Shown here piece by piece: positions 35,925 to 46,990 of a stretch of DNA of 64,000 nucleotides. The notes under the pieces were generated by a model. The model did no database searches, was not told where the DNA came from, and worked only from the letters and a program-made list of their open reading frames with translations. Source of the DNA: Sepioteuthis lessoniana (taxonomy: Eukaryota; Mollusca; Cephalopoda; Myopsida; Loliginidae); NCBI GenBank assembly GCA_963585895.1, contig OY757904.1:71045139-71109138 (forward strand), in the 5' to 3' direction. Each line of letters begins with the position of its first letter. The stretch's first letter is position 1. The position numbers were made by a program, and so were the translations under genes.

Positions 35925-37845
35925 ATATTTCAAGTTATTGAACCCCGTTTCTGACATTTTCCTTTTCCTGACAAGTGTTCGTTTTTTTTTTTTTTTCATG
36001 TTTTTGTTTCCACCAACTTTCTTTAAGACCCAGCAACTCCAGAAATTCCATTGCTCAATAGTTCGATAATAATGGAATCTATGTGTTTAATTGATCAGCT
36101 TAAAAGTTATCCTTATTCGATTGGACTGTGAGCAAAAAAGAATATAAAACCTTAGAAAAAGAACTTAATACAAATTGTAGATATGAACATGAAAGGAATG
36201 TAATTTCCTAACTTCCAACCATAAATAACCCTAGATAGGTTAACATGCTGTCAAAATCAATCATTCAATCAGAATGACACCACTCAATGATCCGAGTTGT
36301 AAGCTCCTATTGGATCGGTCCCTGAAAAAGGGAGAAGAGAAATAGTATTCTCGAATCAGTGAATACTGATGTATTGCTTGACAAGTTGGATCCCTCCATC
36401 ATTAAGGGTTAGTTTTCCTCGCCTTAAAATTCAAAACGTTTTTATATCTCTGCTAGTGACGCGTAACTGTCTGACCCTTTTCAAAAACTCCTCACCCTCT
36501 CGTGTCACCATTTCTTGCACCACGCGCGAGATTTCTTCAGACTGAAACCTTTTTTTTGATCATATAGCATGTCCCCAGGTTCACCGATGGTGGGAAGAGT
36601 ATATTCATTAAACAAAAAAACAAACAAACTTAAATTGAAATATTTTTACCATACATATTTAAAAAAAAAAAAAGAATGTTTGCTAACAGAGTTCCAATGC
36701 TGAGAAAATACTAAATAATATCAGTTTTTATTTTATCTACTTGAAATATTTTGATTCCATCTTCCCCACAAATTGAAATAATAATATTATTTGGTTAGGA
36801 ATATTTTTTTAATAGAAGAATTCGGTAGGGTTGTACTTATTTATAACCTATAATGTAACTAAGAATAGGGTTGTTTCCAGTACAACCATGAATCTACAAA
36901 CGGTGATTTTATTACATGATAAAACCTTAAGAAGATGTGTAATGGTTTATAAGCTAGTTTCCCGGGCCACAGCTATATGAGTGAGTAATAACTGGCTTTC
37001 TTGTATAGTTAAATTAGAATCTTGTAATGATATTCTACCCAAACTCACTTTATTCAATCCACAAAAAGCAATGTTCTTCACCATTTGACCTAATAGCGTA
37101 TTACGGGAAATATCATCTGTCATCAAGAGTCATTGAAATATTGTTATTTATTTTTTTTCGGATTCTTATCCTGAGGGAAATGGGGAAAGTATTGTTTTAT
37201 GTATGATAATAAAACTTTCACAAAATCTACATCTCTTTAGACGTACATGTCTTATTAAAGTGTTTTGTGAAGAGAGATTCCCAAAAGTAGCAAAATTAGA
37301 ACATTCTCCTTTTTTTTGTCCACGGTTTTAGCAAACATAAGCTAAGCATCTTAAATAGAAAGATTGCCTCATCACAAATAAACAAATTGGCAACATCAGT
37401 TCTGCTTATTTCGTATTCATTTTTTTGTGACATTCATTGGCGCTTGATTTCCCTGGTGTCTTGATATAGAAAACCTGCTGGGTACCTGTTCAATAACAAA
37501 ATAATTTTTACATCTTCTTTGTTCATTATCCATATTGGAATTGTAGAGAGTATTGTTTACCTCGAAAGTTATGTAATAAACATTCCGAAGATAAATAATT
37601 CAACATTTTTGTTTGGGATGAAAATGTTTTACTTATATGAATAAAAACCCAAATTAAAATGGAATAGGTAATAATAATATAGGTGTTAACGTAAATAATC
37701 ATGAATAAATGACTATTTGAAAGATTTATATCTAAATTTCTATATCATTTTAGTCTACTATTAACATTGTATTTATAATCTATGACAGTTGATCTAACCT
37801 GACTAATAATTTTAGTTATATTTATCAACTCTAATCCTTCTTATT
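35925..37845. other. 1.9 kb of unassigned AT-rich DNA
   Basis: Short poly-T and poly-A runs only. No supported feature. Confidence 0.5.
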
Positions 37846-37849
37846 ATGG

Positions 37850-37965
37850 CATCATTCCAGTTCAAAATATCTGAGGAATTAGAGTATTCATTCCTTGTCA
37901 TTACTCCCAGTTCACTCAGACACGGAGATTTTGTACCAGTTAGGGTTCAATCAAGAGATTAGATA
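37850..37965 (+). repeat. Degenerate retroposon E fragment
   Basis: CTGAGGAATTAGAGTATTCATTCCTTGTCATTACTCCCAGTTCACTC aligns with GGAATG..GAGTACC..CCATTGCTCCCAGGTCCACTC of the better copies. Confidence 0.5.
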
Positions 37966-38049
37966 AGTTTCATTGAAAATGATTTTTATTCAGTAGGATT
38001 GTGCGCTACTAAAAAAAAGATGAAAAATAACTTTTAAGAAACTAACATA

Positions 38050-38460
38050 CATTTTTATTTTATGATTGAATGCATTTTTATTTTATGATTGAATGCATTG
38101 AATGCCCTTTCTATTGTTTCATTTACATCGCATCGGCCCATGTGTCCTTCGACCTTCTTTCTTAACATTGTGTCCGACAGGAAACATGGAGTAAAGTATA
38201 TAGGTGTTTGCTTAATGCACTTCTGAGTGAAATCATCTGGAGGTTGCAGGTTCAATTCCAATTCCAGGAAAATAACAATGAATTCACTTGTACCTGGTTA
38301 TGCTCAACGGAATATGAACAATTTACCATCGTAGATTAAATAAAAGGTTTGGTTCCTGAATTAGACATGAAACACCTGAAGGGGCTGAAAGACACCTTGA
38401 CACAAAACGCAGTAAATATAAAAGTAAAATCAAAGACAATAGTCCGAATACAATCGATGA
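38050..38460 (+). repeat. Repeat D copy with fold-back partner
   Basis: Begins with a short tandem duplication of TTTTATTTTATGATTGAATGCA (38053-38097). 38125-38300 matches the 9.1-kb copy (GGCCCATGTGTCC, AATCATCTGGAGGTTGCAGGTTCAAT). 38355-38460 is the reverse complement of the first part of the 9.0-kb copy (CTTCAGGTGTTTC and TCGGACTATTG), so the element carries its leading module again in opposite orientation. Confidence 0.5.
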
Positions 38461-38464
38461 TAAA

Positions 38465-39520
38465 ATTTATCAAGATTCATCTCAGAAATTTAGACAAATA
38501 AGAAATGTAAATATGAACATACATCGTACATAGCTCCCTGAACTTTAGGCATAAAATAACACCAAACGAGTTTAAATACCGTGAAAATCTAATCCTAAAT
38601 CAATCTTATCATATTCAAATACGGTTATTAATGTTACGAAGTCCTGTTCATATATCTGATCGCAAGGGAACAGTCTACGTTATCTCTTCACGTGATTCAT
38701 ACATACGTACGGTTTCCCAATAAACATACCTTCATCGGATTGAATGTTATTTTGCAATAATGAAGTTTACATGTGAAACGTCGGAGAGAATAACGTGGAT
38801 TGGGTAAAAAGCTTGGCATTCCTCATAAATACTGTTTTCCAAAATTATACAAATTTAAGATACTACCGTCATTTCTAAAAAATACCTTTATATAATAGAT
38901 AGTATTTATAATTATTATTAATATATATCGTTGTTCGAATAATACAATGTTATTCCTATTCTATGTTAATTTATAATAATATTGTCATTCCTAATATATA
39001 TTAATATTCCAAACGTATACTTCCAAATTTTAACCGATCTGTTTATTTTTTTTGACACACTTCTCACTTCGCTGTCATAGATAGTTTTTGTTTTTCTGGA
39101 ATTAAACTGTGTAGAATATTTCTTTAGAGGCACATGTATCAATTTGATTTTCCATACGTTCAATTCCTGATGTTTAAACAGAAAAACATTTAAGAAATGC
39201 AATTAGCTAAGCAAAACGTTTGGTTGAACAAAGCACAATTAACCGAGAAGAGAAGGAACAATCTTTAGCCAAGTAAACTGATAATTGCTAGTTTGAAGAA
39301 GAATCTTAATCCCTCCTCATCTTTTTTATTCTTATTGCAAATGATATTTTAAAGTAGGGGAGAACTCACAAACAACAAAAAGCGAAATGTAATAGTTATA
39401 TTTTCCTCAATTAAAATAAACTTTCAGAGGTGTATAACGATGAAATATTTTATTATATTGGTGTCGTTTCAAATATATGATAATATAATGGATATCGAAC
39501 CTGAGACACTATTAGCGTAA
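38465..39520. other. Unassigned AT-rich DNA
   Basis: Nothing recognised. Confidence 0.5.
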
Positions 39521-39524
39521 CGTA

Positions 39525-39955
39525 AAAAGATCTCATAACGTAACGGTTATCAACGTAAGAAGGGAAATCGACTACCCGAGTTCAAATACTGGTCGACGCC
39601 GTTCAGATTTTATATAGCGCTAATACCTTTGGGAAGGGTATGAATTCAACTTCACTATTCCGGCGTATGAGACAATATTTAAACATAAAAATATCCCCCA
39701 TAATTGGGGCGACGTCTTATACGACCGGTATAAAATGTGATCTCTGAGTCCTGTGTTAGCGCGGGTAACGACTACCTTTCTAACTATACACATACTTTCT
39801 AAACCCATTCGTCTTATACGCCAGAAAATATGGTATTCTTCTTCATACTATGGGTCAATAGTAGAACAGACTTATGAAGAAGAAAACTCTGAATTCTAAC
39901 TCGTTGTAGACGTGAGATGAATGGGCGATTGCTGTCCATGACATAAGTCGTGCTC
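39525..39955 (+). repeat. SINE-B copy interrupted by a MITE
   Basis: Left part: AACGGTTATCAACGTAAG (box A region), GAGTTCAAATACTGGTCGACG (box B region), TAGCGCTAATACCTTTGGGAAGGGTATGAATTCAAC. Right part: CTATGGGTCAATAGTAGAACAGACTT and GAAAACTCTGAATTCTAAC. Both halves are collinear with intact SINE-B. Confidence 0.75.
39645..39836. mobile_element. MITE nested in SINE-B
   Basis: The ends are inverted: left TTCCGGCGTATGAGAC, and right reverse-complemented TTTTCTGGCGTATAAGACG. A TA adjoins each end (left 39650-39651, right 39833-39834). About 190 bp, no coding capacity. The GGCGTATAAGACGA end sequence recurs in my memory of other animal genomes, but I cannot name its superfamily from this alone. 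Confidence 0.65.
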
Positions 39956-39978
39956 TGAGGACCAAACTAGATAACAAG

Positions 39979-40028
39979 TTCTCTCTCTCTCTCTCCCGCT
40001 CTCTCTCTCTATCTATCTATCTATCGCT
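39979..40028. repeat. (TC)n(TATC)n microsatellite
   Basis: CT run followed by ATCT units. Confidence 0.95.
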
Positions 40029-40144
40029 CGATCTCTCGCTCTTTCTCAATGAGACAGAGACAGTTTTTAATTAATTTTATCTATACTCCACAATTATGAC
40101 ATTTAATAAAGGCAATATTGACAGATTGGCATTACGTTTGGTTT

Positions 40145-40378
40145 CTCTGTTTAATGGGATATCAAGATTCGTCGCTTATTTAACGCTAAAACCATCCTAA
40201 TGGAGGAGCATAAATGCTACTATTTAAGTCGTAGTTGGTAGGATAAGTGATTTTCCTACCTTTTCCTTGGATGTTAGTCCGAAAATGAACGTAATGTTGC
40301 TACTGAAGTTCAGGCTCACTTTGAGGCAGCTGTCTAGCACTTAAGATATTACGCCACGCGTACTCCCTTGGTTGGTGG
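40145..40378 (-). repeat. SINE-C copy
   Basis: On the minus strand it starts near AGTACGCGTGGCGTAATATC (box A-like) and GAGCCTGAACTTCAGTAGC (box B-like). It runs through CAT..ATTTTCGGAC and ends at a GGTTTTAGCGTTAAATAAG-like tail. It matches 62.5 and 63.5 kb. Confidence 0.6.
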
Positions 40379-40452
40379 TACGATAATTATAAGATTAATG
40401 TAAGCATATACTAAATTTACCTCCGTACAAACTAAAGCATGTACATCGTATC

Positions 40453-40510
<58 letters not shown>

Positions 40511-40711
40511 AAGTTAAACTTTTTATCCATTATCTATCAACAAATCTTTATTTTATACAGTTTTGCATTATAATCGCTGGAACCAGTTTATAAAAAGACA
40601 ATTATTTAAGTCCAAAGGAAGTTAATATGCAAACAAGGTAACTTCTACCCAACAACAATTTATAAAATTCTGGCCAACACGAAAATTTATAATAATCTAT
40701 AATCACTTAAA

Positions 40712-40744
<33 letters not shown>
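40453..40744. repeat. (TA)n (40453-40508) and (GT)n (40715-40744) tracts
   Basis: Two simple repeats about 200 bp apart, read directly. Confidence 0.95.
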
Positions 40745-40749
<5 letters not shown>

Positions 40750-41311
40750 CACATTCTATATTTGCTTAAAATTATTCAATTTAAAAATAATTCAATATAA
40801 TTAATTGAAAGTAAGATTTTCATAAATTAGATTACTTTAAATTCTAATGCTAATACTTTTCTTTAAGATATGAATTATTGAGACGGTTTAGCAAGAAAAA
40901 ATGAATCGCAGAAAACTGATTCAAAATTTGCTCTTGCTAAAAGACTTCCTTTTTATTTTTAGTTTGAACTCTTTACCACATATCATATTTTCATTGGATG
41001 AAGCTTTATGAACAATCGTGAAATGTGCTTTTTTCGTCTTCTTTTTTTTTCTTTTAAGAGTATATGCGATGCAAACAACTGAGAATCAAGTAATCCTCCA
41101 TTTCAAATATTTGGGTGTTATTCTAACAGCTTTTCATTTTAACGTAATATTTAATTTGAAATTTCAAAGGGCTTCAGTATCCGTGTGATGGAGGAATTTG
41201 CTCACTCTCTCTCTGCATCCACACTATTATGCAATATAAAATCTTATACACATGCACATTATATATTTCTTTGCATATGCTTCTCTCTTCTGCTTCAAAC
41301 TTGTTATTGTT
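40745..41311. other. Unassigned AT-rich DNA
   Basis: Nothing recognised. Confidence 0.5.
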
Positions 41312-41625
41312 ATTAATATCAGGAGGTGACCGTGGTGTAATGGATATCGTCATAGGAAATGGACACGGCGACACGAATTCAAATACTGGACGAGACTGAT
41401 AGCATTTTACATAGCACTAATACCCTTGGGAAAGGTATGAATCCAATTATTCTCCCTCCAGCTATTGGTAAATAGTTGGACCGACTAGGTTCTTCAGCCT
41501 GGTTGAGGACATGTCTAGGAGAAGGAAAACTCAGAATTCAAACCTGTAAAACTCCGCTTAAGAATTAACCTTGTGTCATATCCTGCCCGATCGGAGGGTT
41601 TGATAAATATGATTAATATCAGGAG
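41312..41625 (+). mobile_element. SINE-B, complete, with 14-bp TSD
   Basis: ATTAATATCAGGAG occurs at 41312-41325 and 41612-41625. The 286-bp body has a tRNA-like head (CGTGGTGTAATGGATATCGTC as box A region, GAATTCAAATACTGG as box B region), then TAATACCCTTGGGAAAGGTATG, GAAAACTCAGAATTCAAACCTG, CTTGTGTCATATCCTGCCCGA and a TTGATAAATATG end. It is close in sequence to the 62.2-kb copy, so this family was active fairly recently. Confidence 0.93.
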
Positions 41626-41834
41626 ACGATAAATCGGGAGGTGTGATTGATTGTACTATTTTATCCACATGTCAACTCGACTGTGTTTGTTTATCACAAG
41701 AAATTAAGGAATTGCGTACAGTGTACGTTTAAATTTATATTTTTTGTGTATTACCTTAAGTTTTTTACTGATGGTTATATATCAACTATCCCTATCAAAT
41801 ACTAATTTTTTTTAAAAGAGTTATTTGATCCATA

Positions 41835-42115
41835 CGTAGGATGCTAAAAGATATAGCATTCTTGTTCCAAGCAGACACAGGAGTAATAGGAACGAAGGGG
41901 TACTCCATATTCACCAGATATTCAAAATTGTAGCCTCTCGACCAAATACAATTTCGTGTCTTATCCACTACATTTTCTTTTTGGTTGGGGTTTTAAACAT
42001 TTGCAGATAATACAGTCAACGCATTCTTATCCAAGCCGGCAGAGCATCTCCCCAATTGCCATCCAGTGTAAAATCATTAGTTCAATATGCAAATTATACA
42101 TAGAAATATTTAGAA
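41835..42115 (-). repeat. Degenerate retroposon E copy
   Basis: Inverted head words: GACACAGGAGTAATAGGAACGAAGGGGTACTCCATATTCACCAGATAT, TTTCGTGTCTTATCCA and GGTTGGGGTTTTAAACATTTGCAG. Confidence 0.5.
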
Positions 42116-42307
42116 TTTGAGGGTGTGTTGTATTGCCGAATAAACAAATAGATCTTTTAGTCTTCGCCTAATTATTCGAAAGAAGGACTTTTTTCTGCTT
42201 CAGAAATCCTTGCCAAATTTATGAAAAGAAAAGCACATCAAGGACATTATTTTGAGTTATTTCGTTTTAAATGAGCTGATAATATGTTGTCTAGTTTTTT
42301 CAGCTAG

Positions 42308-42585
42308 CCCATTGTTCCTCTGTTCCATCCGGAAGAGAACAGTCGTGACTTTGCACAATGGACGTCTTTCCCAGGTACAATTCGACCAATGATTATTCAC
42401 GCTATTTGCCAGAAATGTCTTGCCTTCGCAAACATTTCCATGACGTGTGGCTACTTCGAATTCACGACGCTACTTTTTGTTGGCAGAAGTCAAAGACATT
42501 TAACGAATTACCATTCAATGTCATTTGCTTGCGGCCACGAGTTTTTGAATCCTCTGTCGAATTCTGATGAAGCGTCCGCCTTCCC
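42308..42585 (+). CDS. Possible exon or coding fragment, product unknown
   Basis: A frame is open from 42308 to a TAA at 42587-42589 (93 codons), with an in-frame TAG immediately upstream at 42305-42307. It is preceded by a pyrimidine-rich run ending TTTTTTCAGCTAG, so an AG acceptor at 42306-42307 would start exactly at the open frame. GTAAAGT at 42586-42592 would serve as a donor. The segment is visibly richer in G and C than its surroundings. Residues include DFAQWTSFPGTIRPM, four Cys (ICQKC, MTCGY, FACGH), and no domain I recognise. A second frame (42358-42567) is also open. It may be a host exon, a repeat-derived frame, or chance. Confidence 0.25.
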
Positions 42586-42599
42586 GTAAAGTAAAGGTG

Positions 42600-43975
42600 G
42601 ATATCCTTTTTTGTTTTTTACCAAATTTTTTCGTAAATAATTTAGACGTTAGAAAAGAAACATCGACGCTTATACGAACTTTGGTGACTTTATTTCTTAA
42701 TAATCTGCATAAATCATAAGCAGTCTTAATAAAGTACGACGAATTTCATGAGTAACTGAAAGCAGTGGCTATTGGTATGAGCTGTGATCGTTATTTTCAA
42801 AAAAATACATTGTAGAGGTTGTTTGAGAAGAATATAATTTCGTAACCGTAAAACTTGACCAAATCTATTTGAAATAATCCCAAATTTTACATAATATGAA
42901 GATCGAACTCGAAATTCTGTTCAATGTCCTCTTACGCCTTTTCTTTTTCAGAGAATGGCATTACTATGCTTGAAAAAAAACGCATGGAACATTAAATACA
43001 GAATGTTGAACGGGTTCTGCACATTCAGTTAAAATTCGAGATTATTTATATAAGATTCGGTCATTTGATTAGATTACTAAGTAATATCCTATTTCTCTGA
43101 AAAACCCTCTGTATAAGTATGTATATTCCATCTACCGAAATATTAGAGATCAGTTAAGATTTGAAAGAAAAAAATGCTTTAAATCTGAAAGAAGGGATTT
43201 ATACAGTATGTACACCTGAGAAATAAATTCGATGAATTTTTGGGAACGATCACAGTAAAATGTCATGAAATTTAATGAAAATTGTGCTGAGAACATTTAA
43301 AAATTCTACTTTTAAATACAGACTGACCTGTGTCATTGTCAGAAGGACAGCAGCGGTTATATTTCTGAATGTTGTTGTCCAATTCACTTTTTAGAAAAAT
43401 AGGTTAACTATTTTTTTTTCTTTCTTGCTAAATTTTGAAGTTTTCATTTTGAAAGTTATAAAAATTGTAATATATTTTTTAGAAAAAATAATAGAAAACT
43501 AAAAATATAGTTTTTAGTACGGAACAAATTTCTGGTGAATAAATAGTTCTGATGCTTAATGATTAATCAATTCAAATATTTTTTCAGGATAATAAAACGA
43601 AGCTTGCATATATATTACAAGGGATGAATATTGTATCAGAATAAATTAGCTTAGATCAAGGCAGAGAAATCATCTTACTTACACTTTAAAACACTTGATC
43701 TCTGCTGAAACTTATATTTGCTAAGAAAATGATCAAACTGGCTTCGATTTCATCTTCATCAAATTTCTTAGTTCTTTCATAATTTTACAACGAAAATATA
43801 GCCATACACATACACCATCGTTCTCTTAGGAGTAATATAATATCACTTCTTCCCTGTTGTAACAATCTCAGTAATGATGTATACTTGCACCACATGGATT
43901 TTAACGCCTGAATTTAAAAAAAAAAAAACAAATAGAAAGTAAATAAGGGTTTTGCATGCCGTTTTGAACAAACCG
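42600..43975. other. Unassigned AT-rich DNA
   Basis: No recognised element. Confidence 0.5.
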
Positions 43976-44285
43976 AAGAAGCCGCATCCTACAAAACAAC
44001 AATTCGACAGCGACAAAAAACCATCAAAGTGAGACGAGTGAGACATGCCGTGTAGAAATCATGCATTAAGAAGGGAATATTAAACGACTAATTCCTATTC
44101 ACTGCCACACTTAGACGTACCAGTTTGGTTGACCAGCAACAAACTTACATTCACCATTACTGTGAGGACACTAGATATCGTCAAGAGTATTTGCCAAGAA
44201 TGATGACTAATAATGGTGGATGACTGTACCATCATTACATCTTGATGCTGCTGCTGCTACTGCTGCTGGTGATGATAATGATTTC
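43976..44285 (+). pseudogene. Decayed RTE-type LINE 3' end
   Basis: CATCCTACAAAACAACAATTCG and CCATCAAAGTGAGACGAGTGAGACATGC correspond to HPTKQQ and IKVRRVRHA. CAGCAACAAACTTACATTCACCATTACTGTGAGGACAC corresponds to QQTYIHHYCEDT. LPRMM follows, then a tail of GCTGCTGCTG..GATGATGATAATG. Heavily diverged from the 13.7-kb copy. Confidence 0.7.
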
Positions 44286-44289
44286 AGTA

Positions 44290-45195
44290 CATAAAACCTT
44301 AATACATAGTTCCTAATCTTTAGTAAGTTCTCTAATATCTAATAAAATCATTATTTTGATTCATCCAATTACCGATTTTCAGACTCTTTAATCAACTTTT
44401 TTTTCAATAATGGACCATCAAATATCTTCTCTCTATGTATTAGTAATTGACTTATTATTTTCTAATGTCCCATCAGTTGCTACGAGTAGACAATTGTTTT
44501 TCTTCGGTTCACTGCCCATCACATTTCTTTAATATACATATTAGGCAAGAAATATATTTCGCTATACGAAGTTTGATATGTGGGAAGAGTAAGAAAAAAA
44601 CGAGTGGCCACAAATATGGGGTGGGCCCTTGGGTCAATAATCCTTTAAAAATACAGTCATAATTTTCTAATTCATAATTATTAAAGCTATTTGAGCTGAG
44701 ATATGGTATTTTGAGTTGTAAACAAATACACAAAGCAGAAATAATTCTTATTTTATTGACTAACTAATGATTGGTTTTTCCAGTTAAGACGGAGACACAG
44801 AAAAGCCACAAGGGAGTCTGGGATTTTTAAAAGAGTAAAAAAAAAATATTAAAATATTTAGGAAAAAATAGATAACTGGATTCGACTTGTGGATGGTAAC
44901 ACGCCGTTCACCGTCCCTTGACAAATAAAATTAGTGAGTCTTCCTGAATTTTTTCTGAATGGTTAATTCGGTAAACACACATGAATAATCAGAGGAAAAA
45001 TATTTCCCGACAAATCCTTTAATATTCTCGTTGCTTAGAGATAAACAGAATGATGTGTAATCTTGATATGTCTGGCTTATTGCCAGAAAAGTAGATAGAT
45101 ATTTATATTTAGAGGTTTAATATGTGGCTGGAAACTTTGCTTTGTAAAGTAAACACTGAAGACAGTAATTATTTGATCAAAGATTTACCTGAACT
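44290..45195. other. Unassigned AT-rich DNA
   Basis: Nothing recognised. Confidence 0.5.
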
Positions 45196-45199
45196 TCTC

Positions 45200-45213
45200 T
45201 TTGTCTCTCTGTC

Positions 45214-45246
<33 letters not shown>

Positions 45247-45247
45247 G

Positions 45248-45303
<56 letters not shown>

Positions 45304-45330
45304 AATGACTATCAGCTAACGCTAGAGTGA
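45200..45330. repeat. (TCTG)n(TC)n(TA)n(GT)n microsatellite, then LINE tail scrap
   Basis: The compound microsatellite runs to 45302. Immediately after, ACTATCAGCTAACGCTAGAGTG (about 45308-45329) is the 3' hairpin region of the RLE-LINE, so a very short LINE end, or its relic, abuts the microsatellite. Confidence 0.8.
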
Positions 45331-45740
45331 TAAAAATGGCATCGACAGATAAGGTTTCGATTCCACATGTTTTTTTTCTCTCACGTTGAACCCGTAAGCA
45401 ACGACAAAACGGCTGATGTGTATCTTCATTTCACGTTGATAAGTAATTGGTATGCGATTTCCCCATCCATAAGCAGTAAAACTGTTACATCAGTTAAAAA
45501 CCTGAATTCAGCAATCATGTACATTGAGGAATCGAAACGAACTTAATGTGTTCCTTTTTATCTAGGTTCGTCGTCGCCCAAGACACGTCATCATTTTCGG
45601 AATTATTAGCCCACGCAGCACTACTGTCCTTCAAAGGATTGTCAGAATGTTTTCACCTCAGGAATGCATTTGGCAGACCACAATCAATTAAAAATTAAAA
45701 CTACTATTACTATTACTAATATTAAATTCCTGATAATTAC
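45331..45740. other. Unassigned DNA leading into an ATT/ACT triplet run
   Basis: The last part (about 45700-45725) is CTACTATTACTATTACTAATATTA, a triplet tract upstream of the LINE array. Confidence 0.5.
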
Positions 45741-46640
45741 AATAATAAACAGATCATCTTCTTCCGACCAGAAGACCAGACCTTGGGATAATCAATAAGC
45801 AAAAAAAGGCGAGAAAGAGAGAGTGACAACCTGCCGGTTAGTGGATGTACCATTCCGGTTGACCACAAAATGAAAACCAAAGAAAGCAAAAAGAGAGACA
45901 AGTACTTTCGGATCTTGACAAAGAAGTAAAGACGTTATGAAACATGAAAGTGACGGTAATACAAGCTATAATAAGTAAATTTGGAACGCTCCCCAAATGC
46001 TTGGTTTGGTTTTATGGCACATCAACCACTGTAGGTTATAAATGCCAAATCCATTTTTATACTGAAACAGTTCTTTTACAAGCAATTAAGTTTAGCATAC
46101 GTACCGTTCCAACATCAAAAATAGTTCTATTTTAAACAATATCCTTAAGCATAAGTATGCAGTTTCAATGTCAAAATAGTCTTATTTCAAGCAATTCAGT
46201 TTAGCATAAATACACAGTTTAGTTCTATTTGTCCCATAGACTGGAGCCTATCAGGTACTACCCCTTGGGGCTAGAGTGGACCTGGCAGCATTGGCAATGA
46301 AGGTGTACTCAATATTCCTCAAAGCTCCAGTATACAGGAACATCACCTTTAGATTGTTTAGTGTCATAACCCTGACATTGGTGGGGAACGACTTACCCCT
46401 CTGCAGAGAAGCAGTATTCTACTGTCTCAGCCGATTGGGCAACCAAATCTTTTGTTATGAAACTGGAAGACTTAGAAATCGGAGGACAACAGACATCATT
46501 CAGACTACATCAGTCGTAAGATCGGCCAGAATACTCAGAAGAGTACGAGACTTAAGGTGATATTCTGACATTCAAACCACAGTGAAGGTCCATCAGTTAA
46601 TGCTGGTGGAAAAAAATCGCAATATTATTAATAATTATTA
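45741..46640 (+). pseudogene. RLE-LINE copy split by retroposon E
   Basis: The left half starts GATCATCTTCTTCCGACCAGAAGACCAGACC (endonuclease RRPD motif), and passes VPFRLTTK-like and MKVTVIQAIISKFGTL residues to 45990. The right half resumes at about 46443 with KLEDLEIGG-like, VVRSARILRRVRDL and the tail CCATCAGTTAATGCTGG, then ATTATT triplets to 46645. Both halves are collinear with the intact family end. Confidence 0.85.
45993..46448 (-). mobile_element. Retroposon E, single unit, nested in LINE, 6-bp TSD
   Basis: CCAAAT flanks the insert (45993-45998 and 46443-46448); the body is 444 bp on the minus strand. Reading inverted it starts TTGCCCAATCGGCTGAG, then CTCTGCAGAGGGGTAAG, CACCAATGTCAGGGTTATGACACTAAACAATCT in pieces, then GCCATTGC-like words, about three minisatellite units (46080-46235) and the end GTTGATGTGCCATAAAACCAAACCAAG. 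This copy defines the family's ends better than the 11-kb one. Confidence 0.85.
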
Positions 46641-46990
46641 TTATTGCTGTCCCAGCTGACCACTGAGTAAAATTGACATAAAATAAGAAGATATATATTA
46701 ATATGGACCTTGCAAGAGAATAGAAAAAAAACTGTTGAACATGAAAGTGACAATTATTCTAATTATAATTTGTACTTTTGGTACAGTCACCAAAGGATTA
46801 TTGGAGGGACTGGAGGAGTTGAAAATAGGAGCACGAGTAGAGACCGTCCAAACTACCAGATTATTGATAACGACCAGAATACTGAGAAGAGTTCTGGAGA
46901 TTTGAGTGGGCTTACAGTACTCAAATCTCTTTGAAAGATCATCAGCAAAGGCTGACATGAAAAATGTTCAAGGAGTAACTAATAATAATG
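46641..46990 (+). pseudogene. RLE-LINE 3' end, second in array
   Basis: GCTGTCCCAGCTGACCACTGAG through the LAREL-like region, KVTIILIIICTFGTVTKGLLEGLEELKIG, ARVETVQTTRLL and RILRRVLEI residues. It ends with the degraded hairpin CATCAGCAAAGGCTGACATG and AATAATAATG. The 74-codon frame 46710-46934 is a shifted reading of this copy. Confidence 0.8.
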
